From Paracoccaceae bacterium (lineage in GTDB: Bacteria; Pseudomonadota; Alphaproteobacteria; Rhodobacterales; Rhodobacteraceae), in contig CP075370.1 of NCBI GenBank assembly GCA_019454225.1, positions 1,788,001-1,852,000 of the forward strand: 64,000 bases of DNA, in the 5' to 3' direction. The notes under the pieces are model-generated. The model ran no database searches, was not told where the DNA came from, and saw nothing but the letters and a program-made list of their open reading frames with translations. The position numbers and the translations under genes were made by a program. Positions 54,541-63,003 of this stretch are shown piece after piece; position 1 is the first letter of the stretch, and each line of letters begins with the position of its first letter.

Positions 54541-55094
54541 CAGGGATCGGCCACAACCGCGGCCCGTCGATGGACGGCGGGCAATCCTGGCGGCGGCATT
54601 GCTGGGGCGCGGCGCGGGCTGCGCTGGTGCCGCACCTGCCCATCGAGGTGCTGCGCGGCCGGTTGCGGCGTGCCGCCGAGCTTGGGCTCGACTACCGGAC
54701 CTATGCGGGGATCCGGGCGACCACCGGGCATGACGTGGTGGCCGTGCTGTTTTCGTCAAATGCGCTGATGGCGCTGGCCGGGCGCGCGCTGCCATCCGAC
54801 CGTGTTGGCAAGGTCGCGGCGGTTGCGGGGGCGGCGCGCATCGGGCTGGCCACCCGGCCGATCAGCCCGCCGGTCCTGCTGGCGCTGGCGGGGGCGGCAC
54901 TGGATGCAGCGTATCCGGCCCCGGCGGCGCTGGCCGCCTTTTCCGAGGCGCGGGCGCGGCTGCGCGATGCGCTCGGCACGGTTCCCCCAGACCGGGCGAT
55001 CCTGATCGCGGCCCATGGGCTTGAGGCCGACTGGGCGGCGGCCGGACGGCTGGCCGCGGCTGTTCCGGCCGACCGGTTCTTCGCCGCCCTGTGA
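54537..55094 (+). CDS. conserved hypothetical protein in the rib operon
   Basis: A 185-residue, Ala/Arg-rich protein. It begins MTGIGHNRGPS, a short motif (GHNRGP) that recurs at the N-termini of unrelated-looking Rhodobacterales proteins, by recollection. GTG 54537 overlaps the ribE TGA in GTGA; a GTG nine bases earlier is also in frame. The rest is helical with no catalytic motif. Its place inside the riboflavin operon suggests a link to flavin supply, but this is untested. Confidence 0.7.
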   Translation: MTGIGHNRGPSMDGGQSWRRHCWGAARAALVPHLPIEVLRGRLRRAAELGLDYRTYAGIRATTGHDVVAVLFSSNALMALAGRALPSDRVGKVAAVAGAARIGLATRPISPPVLLALAGAALDAAYPAPAALAAFSEARARLRDALGTVPPDRAILIAAHGLEADWAAAGRLAAAVPADRFFAAL

Positions 55095-55161
55095 CGGGGC
55101 GTGCCTCTGGCCTTCGCGCGCGGCCCGCGCTAGAGGCAGGGAAATGCCCCGGGGGACCCTG

Positions 55162-56268
55162 ATGACCGACAGCCCTGATTTCTCCGATGCGATTTCCTCG
55201 GTCGAGGAGATCATCGACGACGCGCGCAACGGCCGGATGTTCATCCTCGTCGATCATGAGGACCGCGAGAACGAGGGCGATCTGGTGATCCCCGCGCAGA
55301 TGTGTACGCCTGCCGTCATCAACTTCATGGCAACCCACGGGCGCGGGTTGATCTGTCTGGCGCTGCCCTCGGCGCGGATCGAGGCGCTCGGCCTGACGCT
55401 GATGAGCCCGAAGAACTCCAGCCGGCACGAAACGGCCTTCACCGTGTCGATCGAGGCGCGCGAAGGCGTGACCACGGGCATTTCCGCCGCCGACCGCGCG
55501 CGCACGGTCAGCGTGGCCATCGACCCGACCCGGGGCGCCGCCGACATCGCCACGCCCGGCCATGTGTTCCCGCTGCGCGCGCGCGACGGCGGCGTGCTGG
55601 TGCGCGCGGGGCATACCGAGGCGGCGGTGGATGTGGCGCGGCTGGCCGGGCTCAACCCCTCGGGCGTGATCTGCGAGATCATGAACGAGGACGGCACGAT
55701 GGCGCGCCTGCCCGACCTGATCGCCTTTGCGCAGCGCCACGGCCTGAAGATCGGCACGATTTCCGACCTGATCGCGTATCGCCGCCGCCATGACAACCTC
55801 GTGAAGGTGTCATCGGAGCGTCAGGTGTCCAGCGAGTTCGGCGGCGACTGGACGATGCGCGTCTATACCGACGTGACCGAGGGCGCCGAGCATGTGATGC
55901 TGATCAAGGGTGACATCACCGCCCCCGGGCCGCTGCTGGTGCGGATGCACACGCTGGACCCGCAACTTGACGTGCTCGGTCTCGGCGCACCCGGCCGCAG
56001 CCGTGAGTTCGGCGATGCGATGCGGCTGATCGCGGCCGAGGGGCGGGGTGTCCTTGTGCTGCTGCGCGACCTGCATATGAAGATGGTCAGCGATCACGAG
56101 GTTTCGCCGCAGACGCTGCGCCAGTACGGGCTGGGCGCACAAATCCTGTCGTCGCTGGGCATCAAGGATCTGATCCTGCTGACCAATTCGCCAAAGCCCA
56201 AGGTGGTCGGGCTCGAGGCCTATGGCCTTGAAATCGTCGGCACCCGCAGCATCCCCGCATCGGAGTGA
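55162..56268 (+). CDS. ribB: RibB 3,4-dihydroxy-2-butanone-4-phosphate synthase with degenerate RibA domain
   Basis: A 368-residue protein. Residues 1 to about 205 are an intact DHBP synthase (VDHEDRENEGDLVI, FMATHGRGLICLAL, RAGHTEAAVDVARLAGL). The C-terminal part aligns with GTP cyclohydrolase II but lacks all three zinc cysteines and the EGRNIG catalytic motif. It probably makes only the 4-carbon unit. Two starts are possible; 55162 gives the usual short N-terminus, with ATG 55144 as alternative. The stop lies 3 bp before ribH. Confidence 0.88.
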   Translation: MTDSPDFSDAISSVEEIIDDARNGRMFILVDHEDRENEGDLVIPAQMCTPAVINFMATHGRGLICLALPSARIEALGLTLMSPKNSSRHETAFTVSIEAREGVTTGISAADRARTVSVAIDPTRGAADIATPGHVFPLRARDGGVLVRAGHTEAAVDVARLAGLNPSGVICEIMNEDGTMARLPDLIAFAQRHGLKIGTISDLIAYRRRHDNLVKVSSERQVSSEFGGDWTMRVYTDVTEGAEHVMLIKGDITAPGPLLVRMHTLDPQLDVLGLGAPGRSREFGDAMRLIAAEGRGVLVLLRDLHMKMVSDHEVSPQTLRQYGLGAQILSSLGIKDLILLTNSPKPKVVGLEAYGLEIVGTRSIPASE

Positions 56269-56271
56269 TCC

Positions 56272-56790
56272 ATGGCCGGAACCGAAACGCACTACAACCT
56301 GCCGCTGCCCGCCTTCGACCGGCCGGTGAAACTGCTGATCGTGGTCGCGCCCTATTATCGCGACATCGCCGACAACCTGATCGCGGGCGCAAGGGCCCGG
56401 GCCGCAGCCGCCGGCGCCGAGGTCGATCTGGTCGAGGTGCCCGGCGCACTTGAGGTGCCGACGGCGATCGGGCTGGCCGAACGCATGGCGAACTATGACG
56501 GCTATGTCGCGCTTGGCTGCGTGATCCGGGGCGAGACCACGCATTACGAGACGGTCTGCAACGACTCGTCGCGTGCGATCAGCCTGCTGGGCCTGCAGGG
56601 CGCGTGCATCGGCAACGGGATCCTGACGGTCGAGAACCGCGAACAGGCCGTGCTGCGTGCCGATCCGGCCGGGCAGGACAAGGGTGGCGGCGCGGCCGCG
56701 GCGGCGCTGCATCTGGTGGCGCTCGCGCGCCGCTGGTCGGGCGAGCGCAAGGGAATCGGCTTTCGTGCGGAAGGGATGCACCGGGCGTGA
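56272..56790 (+). CDS. ribH: 6,7-dimethyl-8-ribityllumazine synthase
   Basis: A 172-residue enzyme condensing the RibB product with 5-amino-6-ribitylaminouracil. It has VVAPYYRDIADNLIAGARARAA, VEVPGALEVPTAI, ALGCVIRGETTHYE and GILTVENREQA, all typical. It is 3 bp after ribB and shares its TGA with the GTG start of nusB. Confidence 0.95.
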   Translation: MAGTETHYNLPLPAFDRPVKLLIVVAPYYRDIADNLIAGARARAAAAGAEVDLVEVPGALEVPTAIGLAERMANYDGYVALGCVIRGETTHYETVCNDSSRAISLLGLQGACIGNGILTVENREQAVLRADPAGQDKGGGAAAAALHLVALARRWSGERKGIGFRAEGMHRA

Positions 56791-57278
56791 CCGACAGGCA
56801 GATGAAGACCGAGGAGAAACGCCGGGCCAAGTCGGCCGCGCGGCTCTATGCGGTGCAGGCGCTTTTCCAGATGGAAAGCTCGGGCCAGACGGTGGAAGCC
56901 GTGGCGCGCGAGTTCGAGACGCACCGCTTCGGCGCGACGGTCGAGATCGAGGATGGCGAGGTCGCGGAACTGGCCGAGGGCAACGTGGACCTGTTCCGCT
57001 CGGTGATCGCCCATGCGGTGAATGCGCAGGCGATCATCGACCAGATGACTGACCGCGCGCTTGTCGCGAAATGGCCCATCGACCGGATCGATCCGGTGCT
57101 GCGTGCGCTGTTCCGGGCAGGCGGGGCGGAACTGACGCAACTGGAAACGCCGCCCCGCGTGGTGATCACCGAATATGTGGCGATCGCGCAGGCGTTCTTT
57201 CCCGGCGGCAAGGAATCCGCCTTCGTGAATGCGGTGCTCGATCATATGGCGCATGAGGCCAAGCCGGACGGATTCTGA
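56787..57278 (+). CDS. nusB: transcription antitermination factor NusB
   Basis: A 163-residue all-helical protein acting with NusE in rRNA antitermination. KRRAKSAARLYAVQALFQMESSGQTV and RIDPVLRALFRAGGAEL are conserved NusB elements; FFPGGKESAFVNAVLDHMAHE is the usual C-terminal motif. GTG 56787 overlaps ribH; an ATG 15 bp later (56802) is an alternative start. The ribH-nusB pair is common in bacteria. Confidence 0.93.
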   Translation: MTDRQMKTEEKRRAKSAARLYAVQALFQMESSGQTVEAVAREFETHRFGATVEIEDGEVAELAEGNVDLFRSVIAHAVNAQAIIDQMTDRALVAKWPIDRIDPVLRALFRAGGAELTQLETPPRVVITEYVAIAQAFFPGGKESAFVNAVLDHMAHEAKPDGF

Positions 57279-57314
57279 TACGTCTCATGCCGGACCCATA
57301 TGGAGGAGACCACC

Positions 57315-57704
57315 ATGCGCCCTGTCCTTGCCCTGCTTGTCGCGCTTTGCCTGATGCCTGCCATGGCGCCCGCCTCTGACGTGGCAGAGGGGCCCGGGGT
57401 CTGGCGGCTGATCGCACTGAACGGCGAGGGACCACCGGATGTGGTGGTGACGCTTGCCTTTCCCGAGCCCGGGCGTCTTGCAGGGCAGGGACCCTGCAAC
57501 CGCTACAGCGGATCAGTGACGGGAACGGCCCCCGCATTCCGCGCCGGTCCGGTGATGGCAACGCGGATGGCCTGCCCCGCGCTCGAGTTCGAGTCGCGCT
57601 ATTTCGCGGCGCTGTCGCAGGTCGACCGGATCGAAACGGACGGCGTGCGGATGGCGCTGACCGGCCCCGGGACGGTTCTGGAATACGCCACCCCGCTCGA
57701 CTGA
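57315..57704 (+). CDS. META/HslJ-like exported protein
   Basis: A 129-residue exported protein. The signal peptide (about 1-21) is followed by one META domain: GVWRLIALNGEGPPDVVVTLAFPEPGRLAGQGPCNRYSG and MATRMACPALEFESRYFAALSQVDRIE. The two Cys (in GPCNRYSG and ACP) may pair. HslJ-like proteins link to heat and envelope stress. GGAGGAG precedes ATG 57315. It lies 36 bp after nusB. Confidence 0.82.
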   Translation: MRPVLALLVALCLMPAMAPASDVAEGPGVWRLIALNGEGPPDVVVTLAFPEPGRLAGQGPCNRYSGSVTGTAPAFRAGPVMATRMACPALEFESRYFAALSQVDRIETDGVRMALTGPGTVLEYATPLD

Positions 57705-57776
57705 TCCCCCCTGCGTCAAGGCGGCGCTTTTCCGTTGCGGTGCCCGTGCTAGGATGCGACCCAGCCGGAGGGTGCC

Positions 57777-58094
57777 ATGCCGAAACTCGTGCGTCTCTAC
57801 ATCGTGAATGTGCTGATCGGGTTTGCCCTGTCGGGGGTCTTCGTAAGCTTGCTGCTGCTACTTGACGTGGCGCATCTGCGTCGGCTGATCCTCGGGTCCG
57901 ACATGGGGATGGTCGCAGCGGCGATGCTCGTGGTGTTCAACGGCATTGTCTTTGCCGGCGTTCAGTTTGCCGTGGCGGTGATGCGCATGGGCGACAGGGG
58001 GTCGGGCGGCGGCGGCAGGTTCACGAAAGGTGACAGGCCCCCCGCCATCGCCACCGTTCCCGTGAGGATTGCCGCCGGTCATCGGCGGCACTGA
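57777..58094 (+). CDS. small membrane protein, uncharacterised
   Basis: A 105-residue protein with two hydrophobic segments (about 7-30 and 44-68) and a Gly/Arg-rich tail. It begins MPKLVRLYIVNVLIGFALSGVFVSLLLLLD. No motif assigns a function. Its stop lies 66 bp upstream of a LysR gene. Confidence 0.65.
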   Translation: MPKLVRLYIVNVLIGFALSGVFVSLLLLLDVAHLRRLILGSDMGMVAAAMLVVFNGIVFAGVQFAVAVMRMGDRGSGGGGRFTKGDRPPAIATVPVRIAAGHRRH

Positions 58095-58160
58095 TCCGCG
58101 GGCGCGTCACGGCGCCGCGAGCCCCCTTGCGGCTGCGGCGCGGTCGCACTCTCTGGCGGC

Positions 58161-59042
58161 ATGGACCTCGCGCTTCTCAAGACGTTCCTTCAGGTTGCCG
58201 AGACCGGGTCGTTCATCGCGGCCTCGGAGCGGTTGTTTGTCACCCAGTCGGCCGTGTCGCTGCGCATCCAGCGGCTTGAGGACCAGCTTGGCCAGCAGCT
58301 TTTCCTGCGGGCAAAGACCGGCGCCGAACTGACCCCCAACGGCCGCGAGTTCGAGGGCTATGCCCGTTCGCTGATCCGCACCTGGGAAGAGGCGCGCGCC
58401 CGCGTTGCTGTGCCCGACGGATTTGCGCGGGTGCTGACCATCGGCGCGCAGGTCACACTGTGGCCGCGCATCGGGTTCCGCTGGATCGACGCCCTGCGCG
58501 AGGCGGTGCCCGACCTCGGGATCCGCGCCGACATGGGCACGACCGAGGAGCTGACACTTGGCATGACCGAGGGCGCCATGCAGGTGATGCTGACCCATAC
58601 GCCGCGCGTCCGCCCCGGCCTGTCGGTGGAGCGGCTGATCGAGGATGAACTGGTCCTGGTGGCGTCATGGGAGGGGGCGACGGTGGAAGATCTGAACGGT
58701 CGCTATGCGCAGGTCGACTGGGGTGCCGAGTTCATGGCCTTCCAGGGGCAGAACCTGCCCGGCCTGCGCGCCACGGGCCTGACGCTGGGGGTTGGCGCGC
58801 TTGCCACGCGCTTCGCGGTCGGGCGCGGAATGGCGGCCTTCCTGCCGGCGGCACATGTCAAGCGGCACGTCGATGCCGGTCGGCTGCATCTTGTCGAGGA
58901 TGTGCCGCGCTTTCCCTACCCGGTCTGGTCGGTCTGGCGCGACGATCTGGACGAGGATCTTGCCGAGATCGCCGAAAAGACGCTGCGTCATGTTGCCGAG
59001 CGGACCGAGAGCGACATCGCGGAACTTCTGGACAGCCTGTAG
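58161..59042 (+). CDS. LysR-type transcriptional regulator
   Basis: A 293-residue regulator with the usual N-terminal winged helix (MDLALLKTFLQVAETGSFIAASERLFVTQSAVSLRIQRLEDQLGQQLF) and a C-terminal ligand-binding fold. The inducer is unknown. It lies on the same strand as its neighbours, not divergent from an obvious target gene. A strong terminator follows. Confidence 0.9.
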   Translation: MDLALLKTFLQVAETGSFIAASERLFVTQSAVSLRIQRLEDQLGQQLFLRAKTGAELTPNGREFEGYARSLIRTWEEARARVAVPDGFARVLTIGAQVTLWPRIGFRWIDALREAVPDLGIRADMGTTEELTLGMTEGAMQVMLTHTPRVRPGLSVERLIEDELVLVASWEGATVEDLNGRYAQVDWGAEFMAFQGQNLPGLRATGLTLGVGALATRFAVGRGMAAFLPAAHVKRHVDAGRLHLVEDVPRFPYPVWSVWRDDLDEDLAEIAEKTLRHVAERTESDIAELLDSL

Positions 59043-59093
59043 GGCGATTGCGCGAAGTTGCGCCGCGAGCGCCACAGGCAGCACATGATTGCG

Positions 59094-59115
59094 CGGCCGG
59101 GCTTCTGCCCGGCCG
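59094..59115 (+). terminator. rho-independent terminator after the LysR gene
   Basis: CGGCCGGGC and GCCCGGCCG form a perfect 9-bp stem with loop TTCT, followed by TTTGCTGT. It lies 51 bp after the regulator stop. Confidence 0.75.
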
Positions 59116-59149
59116 TTTGCTGTGCGGCGCTCCGGTTCCCCCGACTGCG

Positions 59150-59182
59150 ATGAGTAATTCTCGGGTCATCCATGAGTATTCC
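59150..59182. promoter_or_regulatory. direct repeat upstream of the DUF481 gene
   Basis: ATGAGTAATTC (59150) and ATGAGTATTCC (59172) repeat with 22-bp spacing, two helical turns, in an AT-rich patch about 100 bp upstream of the porin-like gene. This is the layout of a two-site operator, but the regulator is unknown. Confidence 0.4.
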
Positions 59183-59279
59183 GAATTTTTCTTTCCCGGT
59201 CAGGTGCTTATGTGCGCAGTCGGTAGCAACCCCCGGTGCTGCGGCATGTGCCGGCCGGGACTTATGGAGTGGATTTGCC

Positions 59280-60113
59280 ATGAAGACCATGCTTTCGACC
59301 GGCGCGGTCGCCGCGCTTCTTCTCGCCACGGCGGCCCCGGCCGCGTTCGCTCAGGCGACCCTTACGGGGACCCGGGCGCTTGAGGACCGGCTGGATGACA
59401 TCGACACCGCCGTGCGCGACGATATCGCGCGGGCCGAGGACGCAAGCCGGTTCGGCAACCCTGAATTCCGTCCGGGCCTGTCCGGCTCGGCCTCGCTGGC
59501 CTATGCGGCCAAGACCGGCAACCAGGACACGCAGGAATTCACCCTGGGGGCCCGGTTGCGCCATGCGCAGGGCGACTTCGTGCAGTCGATCGGCATCGCG
59601 CTCGACTTTGCCGAGGCCGCCGGGTCCAAGACAAAGGAAGACGTGTTCGGCATCTATGACGCGAACTACTACTTTGCACCGAACGCGTATGGTTTCGTCC
59701 TCGGTCGGGTAAAGACCGACGGCCTGGCCACGACGGTTGACGACGTCAAGACCGATGCCTTCCTGGGCTTTGGTCTGGGGTATCGGATCGTCAACACGTC
59801 CGATGTGGCCTGGCGCGTCCAGGCCGGCCCCGGTGTCAGCTACCTGAAGGACGGCACCGGCGTGTCTGACACCGAAGGCGGCGCAATCGCCTCGTCGCGG
59901 CTGTTCTGGAAACTGACCGAAACGGCCTTTGTGACGATGGATACCGATGTGCTGAACTCGAAGTCGGCGCTGCGGGCGAACAACGACCTGGGTGTGAACT
60001 TCAAGATGACGGACAGCCTGACCACACGGGTCAGCTATCTGACCGACTACAACGACAGCCGGGCGATCCGCACCGACAACAAGCTGGGCGTGTCGCTGGT
60101 GCTGAACTTCTGA
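59280..60113 (+). CDS. DUF481 outer-membrane beta-barrel protein
   Basis: A 277-residue protein. The signal peptide ends AFA (about 24), and the mature chain is a run of beta strands ending in phenylalanine (GVSLVLNF), as in outer-membrane barrels. GLSGSASLAYAAKTGNQDTQEFTLGARLRH and NRYYFAP-like strands match YdiY/DUF481. Its cargo is unknown. A 237-bp upstream region holds a direct repeat and is free of genes. Confidence 0.82.
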   Translation: MKTMLSTGAVAALLLATAAPAAFAQATLTGTRALEDRLDDIDTAVRDDIARAEDASRFGNPEFRPGLSGSASLAYAAKTGNQDTQEFTLGARLRHAQGDFVQSIGIALDFAEAAGSKTKEDVFGIYDANYYFAPNAYGFVLGRVKTDGLATTVDDVKTDAFLGFGLGYRIVNTSDVAWRVQAGPGVSYLKDGTGVSDTEGGAIASSRLFWKLTETAFVTMDTDVLNSKSALRANNDLGVNFKMTDSLTTRVSYLTDYNDSRAIRTDNKLGVSLVLNF

Positions 60114-60137
60114 CATCGGCGCCGGGCAGGAACGGAA

Positions 60138-60161
60138 GGGGCGGGCCGCAAGGTCCGCCCC
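60138..60161 (+). terminator. hairpin with GCAA tetraloop after the DUF481 gene
   Basis: A 10-bp stem (GGGGCGGGCC with GGTCCGCCCC, one G-U pair) closed by a stable GNRA-type loop. It lies 24 bp after the stop. The following sequence (ATCTCGTTG) has little T run, so termination may be partial. Confidence 0.6.
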
Positions 60162-60405
60162 ATCTCGTTGCGGCGGGAACCGCAGCAGCCGTGAAGGCGT
60201 GAATTTCCCGAGAGCCTGACGTATCAGGTGGGCGCCAGATACCAGGGCCAGAACCCTGGCAGAGCCAGCCCCCTCGGAAATGCTTATCGGCCACTGGAAA
60301 AGTGCCAAGCACGCGCAGAGCAGAACCCGCCGCCGCCGAAGATAGGGCTGCCGCGCCGCCACCGCAAGGCTTGCGACATGTTCACCTTTGGTTCATGATT
60401 GCCCC

Positions 60406-60879
60406 ATGAATCCGCTGACTGCATCGCCAGATCTGTCGCTGCCTGCCCTTCCGGGGCAGCGTCTGGCACGCGGCGTCTGCCGCCATCTGGTCTCATTGGG
60501 CTTTGCCTGCGTCGAGGAACTGGTTCCGGCGCCGGGCCTTCGGGTCGATGTGATGGCGCTCGGGCCGCGCGGCGAACTCTGGGTGGTGGAGTGCAAGTCG
60601 GGCCGGGCGGACTATGCCGCAGACCGCAAGTGGCAGGGTTATCTGGAATTCTGCGACCGGTTCTTCTGGGCGGTCGATGCGGAGTTTCCGGTCGCGCTCT
60701 TGCCCGAAGAGACCGGGCTGATCCTTGCCGATGCCTGGGATGCCGACATCCTGCGCATGGCTCCGGATACGCCGCTGGCATCTGCGCGGCGCCGCGCGAT
60801 GACGCAGCGTTTCGCCCGCCATGCCGCGCTGCGCCTGCAGGCGCTGCGCGATCCCGGGGTCAGCGCCTTTTCGGCTTGA
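60406..60879 (+). CDS. mmcB: MmcB family DNA repair putative endonuclease
   Basis: A 157-residue protein of the MmcB family, described in Caulobacter as a DNA-damage-induced factor. A PD-(D/E)xK nuclease core is visible: RVDVM with Asp48, then ELWVVECKSG with Glu62 and Lys64. In the published system it acts with ImuB-type mutagenesis. ATG 60406 is preferred over one 18 bp earlier. Its last 20 bp overlap the end of a convergent gene. Confidence 0.85.
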   Translation: MNPLTASPDLSLPALPGQRLARGVCRHLVSLGFACVEELVPAPGLRVDVMALGPRGELWVVECKSGRADYAADRKWQGYLEFCDRFFWAVDAEFPVALLPEETGLILADAWDADILRMAPDTPLASARRRAMTQRFARHAALRLQALRDPGVSAFSA

Positions 60880-61069
60880 CCGCGCCCATGGCCCGCGCCG
60901 CCTCGGCCGCCGCGCGCAGTTCCTCGGCGATCTCCTCGGCCTCGTCGGGGTCGAAGTCGAGCGGCAGCTCGATGCCGCCCTCGGCCTCGATGTAGATGCG
61001 CACCATGCCAATGCTGGTGGGCCCGATCTGCAGGTTCGCCGCGATGTCGCTTTGCTTGTCGATACCCAT
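60860..61069 (-). CDS. DUF6324-like small protein
   Basis: A 69-residue acidic protein (MGIDKQSDIAANLQIGPTSIGMVRIYIEAEGGIELPLDFDPDEAEEIAEELR), a small family known from Rhodobacterales; the family number is from memory. No function is known. ATG 61069 matches the conserved N-terminus, while longer frames do not. It converges with mmcB with a 20-bp overlap of coding ends. Confidence 0.75.
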   Translation of the reverse strand: MGIDKQSDIAANLQIGPTSIGMVRIYIEAEGGIELPLDFDPDEAEEIAEELRAAAEAARAMGAVKPKRR

Positions 61070-61132
61070 GAAACCCTCCGGATCCCGCCCGACTGCCGAT
61101 AGCGAAGGATGCCGGGGCGGTGCAAGCGGCAA

Positions 61133-61153
61133 TTGCTTGACGGAATCAAGGAA
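61133..61153. promoter_or_regulatory. inverted repeat, probable operator for the MarR-GNAT gene
   Basis: TTGCTTGA (61133-61140) and TCAAGGAA (61146-61153) are 8-bp half sites, 7 of 8 complementary, spaced by 5 bp: a MarR-type operator layout. The core TTGACG overlaps a possible -35 box. It is 35 bp before the MarR-GNAT start and between two divergent genes. Confidence 0.5.
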
Positions 61154-61188
61154 ATGCCATCCGCTGCACCTGCGCAGGGAGAGTTGCC

Positions 61189-62100
61189 ATGGACACGATC
61201 GACCGCATCCGCGCCTTCAACCGCTTCTACACCGGGCATCTGGGCCTGCTGGGGCGCAGCTACCTGGGTTCGGGGCTGGGCGTGACCGAGGTGCGCATCC
61301 TGCACGACCTTCAGGGCGAAGGCCCGGTCCGGGCGCGCGAACTGGCGCGGTCGCTGGGCATCGACGAAGCCTTTCTCAGCCGCGTCCTGCGCGGTTTCGA
61401 GACGCGCGGCTGGATCATGCGCAGCACCAATCCGCAGGATGCCCGCCAGCGCGACGTGGTGCTGACCGATGCCGGGCGCAGCCGGCTGCAGGATCTGCAG
61501 GCCCGGTCGCGGGCTGCCGTGGCGCAGGTTCTGTCCCCGCTGCCGCCCGAGGCGCAGGATGCGGTGGCCGAGGCGCTGACGCAGGTCAGGACACACCTGA
61601 CCGCAACGCGCGACGCGGCCGAACTGGCCGATCTTCGCCCGGGCGACGCAGGCTGGGTGATCGCCCGGCATGCCGTGCTCTATGCCGAGGACGAAGGCTA
61701 TGACGCCAGCTTCGAGGGGCTGGTGGCGGACATCGTGGCGCGGTTCCTGAACAGCCATGACCCCTCGCGCGAGCGTGGCTGGATCGCCTGGCGGGGCGGT
61801 GTGCGGGTCGGGGCGATCTTCTGCATGGCCGAGGGCGCGGACGAAGCCGACTGCGCCCGCCTGCGGCTGTTCTTTGTCGAGCATTCCGAGCGGGGCACCG
61901 GACTTGCGCAGCGGATGATCGAGGAATGTCTGCGGTTTGCGCGCGGGGCGGGCTATGCCCGCATGCGGCTGTGGACGCATGAAAGCCATCGGGCTGCCGG
62001 GCGGCTGTATGACCGGAACGGTTTTGGCCTGGTGTCGAGTGCGGCGGCGCATGCCTTCGGTCAGGACGTCGTCGAACAGGTCTGGGAACGTCCGCTTTGA
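61189..62100 (+). CDS. MarR-GNAT fusion regulator
   Basis: A 303-residue fusion. Residues 1 to about 145 are a MarR winged helix (VRARELARSLGIDEAFLSRVLRGFETRGWIMRSTNPQDARQRDVVLTDAG). The C-terminal half is a GNAT acetyltransferase (LRLFFVEHSERGTGLAQRMIEECLRFARGAGYARMRLWT) with the QxxGxA-like motif as RGTGLA. Such fusions couple sensing to acyl-CoA chemistry; the ligand is unknown. Its stop overlaps the EamA start in TTGA. Confidence 0.88.
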   Translation: MDTIDRIRAFNRFYTGHLGLLGRSYLGSGLGVTEVRILHDLQGEGPVRARELARSLGIDEAFLSRVLRGFETRGWIMRSTNPQDARQRDVVLTDAGRSRLQDLQARSRAAVAQVLSPLPPEAQDAVAEALTQVRTHLTATRDAAELADLRPGDAGWVIARHAVLYAEDEGYDASFEGLVADIVARFLNSHDPSRERGWIAWRGGVRVGAIFCMAEGADEADCARLRLFFVEHSERGTGLAQRMIEECLRFARGAGYARMRLWTHESHRAAGRLYDRNGFGLVSSAAAHAFGQDVVEQVWERPL

Positions 62101-62990
62101 ACCGCAGGCTGGGCCATCTGGCGGCGGCGTTCACCGGGCTGCAGGTGGGCGGTGGCATCCTGGCCACGCGGGCCCTGGGCGACGCGGTGGGCCCGGCGAC
62201 GCTGGCCTGCCTGCGCTATGGTGTGGCCGTTCTGGTTCTGGCACTGCCCTTCGCGCTGATGGCTCGCGCACCGATCCCCCGGCGCGATCTGGCGGGTATC
62301 GCGCTGCTGGGGGCGGCGCAGTTCGCGCTGCTGGTCTGGCTGCTGAACCTGGGACTGCAGAGCCTGCCCGCCGCACCTGCGGCACTTGTCTTTGCCACGA
62401 TGCCCGCGATGACGCTGGCCTTTGCCGCCGCACTTGCCGTCGAGCCGATGACCCCCCGAAAGCTCTGCGCGATGGTGCTGGTTCTGGCGGGCGTGGCGGC
62501 GGCGTTGGGGCCGATGGCGGTGGCCTGGGGTGACATGCCGGGCCTGCTGGCAGTGGCTGGCGCGGCGGCGACCGGCGCGCTTACCGCGATTGCCAGCCGC
62601 CCCTATCTGGCGCGCTACCCGACCTTGCAGGTCGGCGCCCTGGCCATGGCGGCCGCAGTGGCGGTTCTGGCGCTGCCCGCGCTGGCCGAGGCGCCCGCGT
62701 CCGCCCTGATGCGGTTGCAGGGGCATGAGATGCTGCTTGTCCTTGCCATCGGGCTATCCTCGGGGGCGGGATACCTGCTGTGGCTGACGGCGCTGCGCAA
62801 CCTCGAACCCGCTGCCGCCACACTCTATCTTGGGCTTTCGCCGGTTGTGGCCGCGATTGCTGCGCCCTGGCTGCTCGGCGAGGCCGCGGGCTGGGGTGTC
62901 TGGGCCGGGCTGGCGCTGGTTCTGGCGGGGCTGCGGGTGGCGGGGCGCCCGGTCGCATCGCGGCTTGCATTCCGCCGCCCCCGGGGGTAA
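62097..62990 (+). CDS. EamA family permease
   Basis: A 297-residue inner-membrane protein with about 10 hydrophobic segments in two repeats of the DMT superfamily (EamA). It is probably an exporter of amino acids or metabolites. No ATG is available upstream of the first membrane segment; TTG 62097 overlaps the MarR-GNAT TGA and gives the proper N-terminus. Coupling suggests it is controlled by that regulator. Confidence 0.82.
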   Translation: MNRRLGHLAAAFTGLQVGGGILATRALGDAVGPATLACLRYGVAVLVLALPFALMARAPIPRRDLAGIALLGAAQFALLVWLLNLGLQSLPAAPAALVFATMPAMTLAFAAALAVEPMTPRKLCAMVLVLAGVAAALGPMAVAWGDMPGLLAVAGAAATGALTAIASRPYLARYPTLQVGALAMAAAVAVLALPALAEAPASALMRLQGHEMLLVLAIGLSSGAGYLLWLTALRNLEPAAATLYLGLSPVVAAIAAPWLLGEAAGWGVWAGLALVLAGLRVAGRPVASRLAFRRPRG

Positions 62991-63003
62991 ATGCCCCGCC
63001 AGT

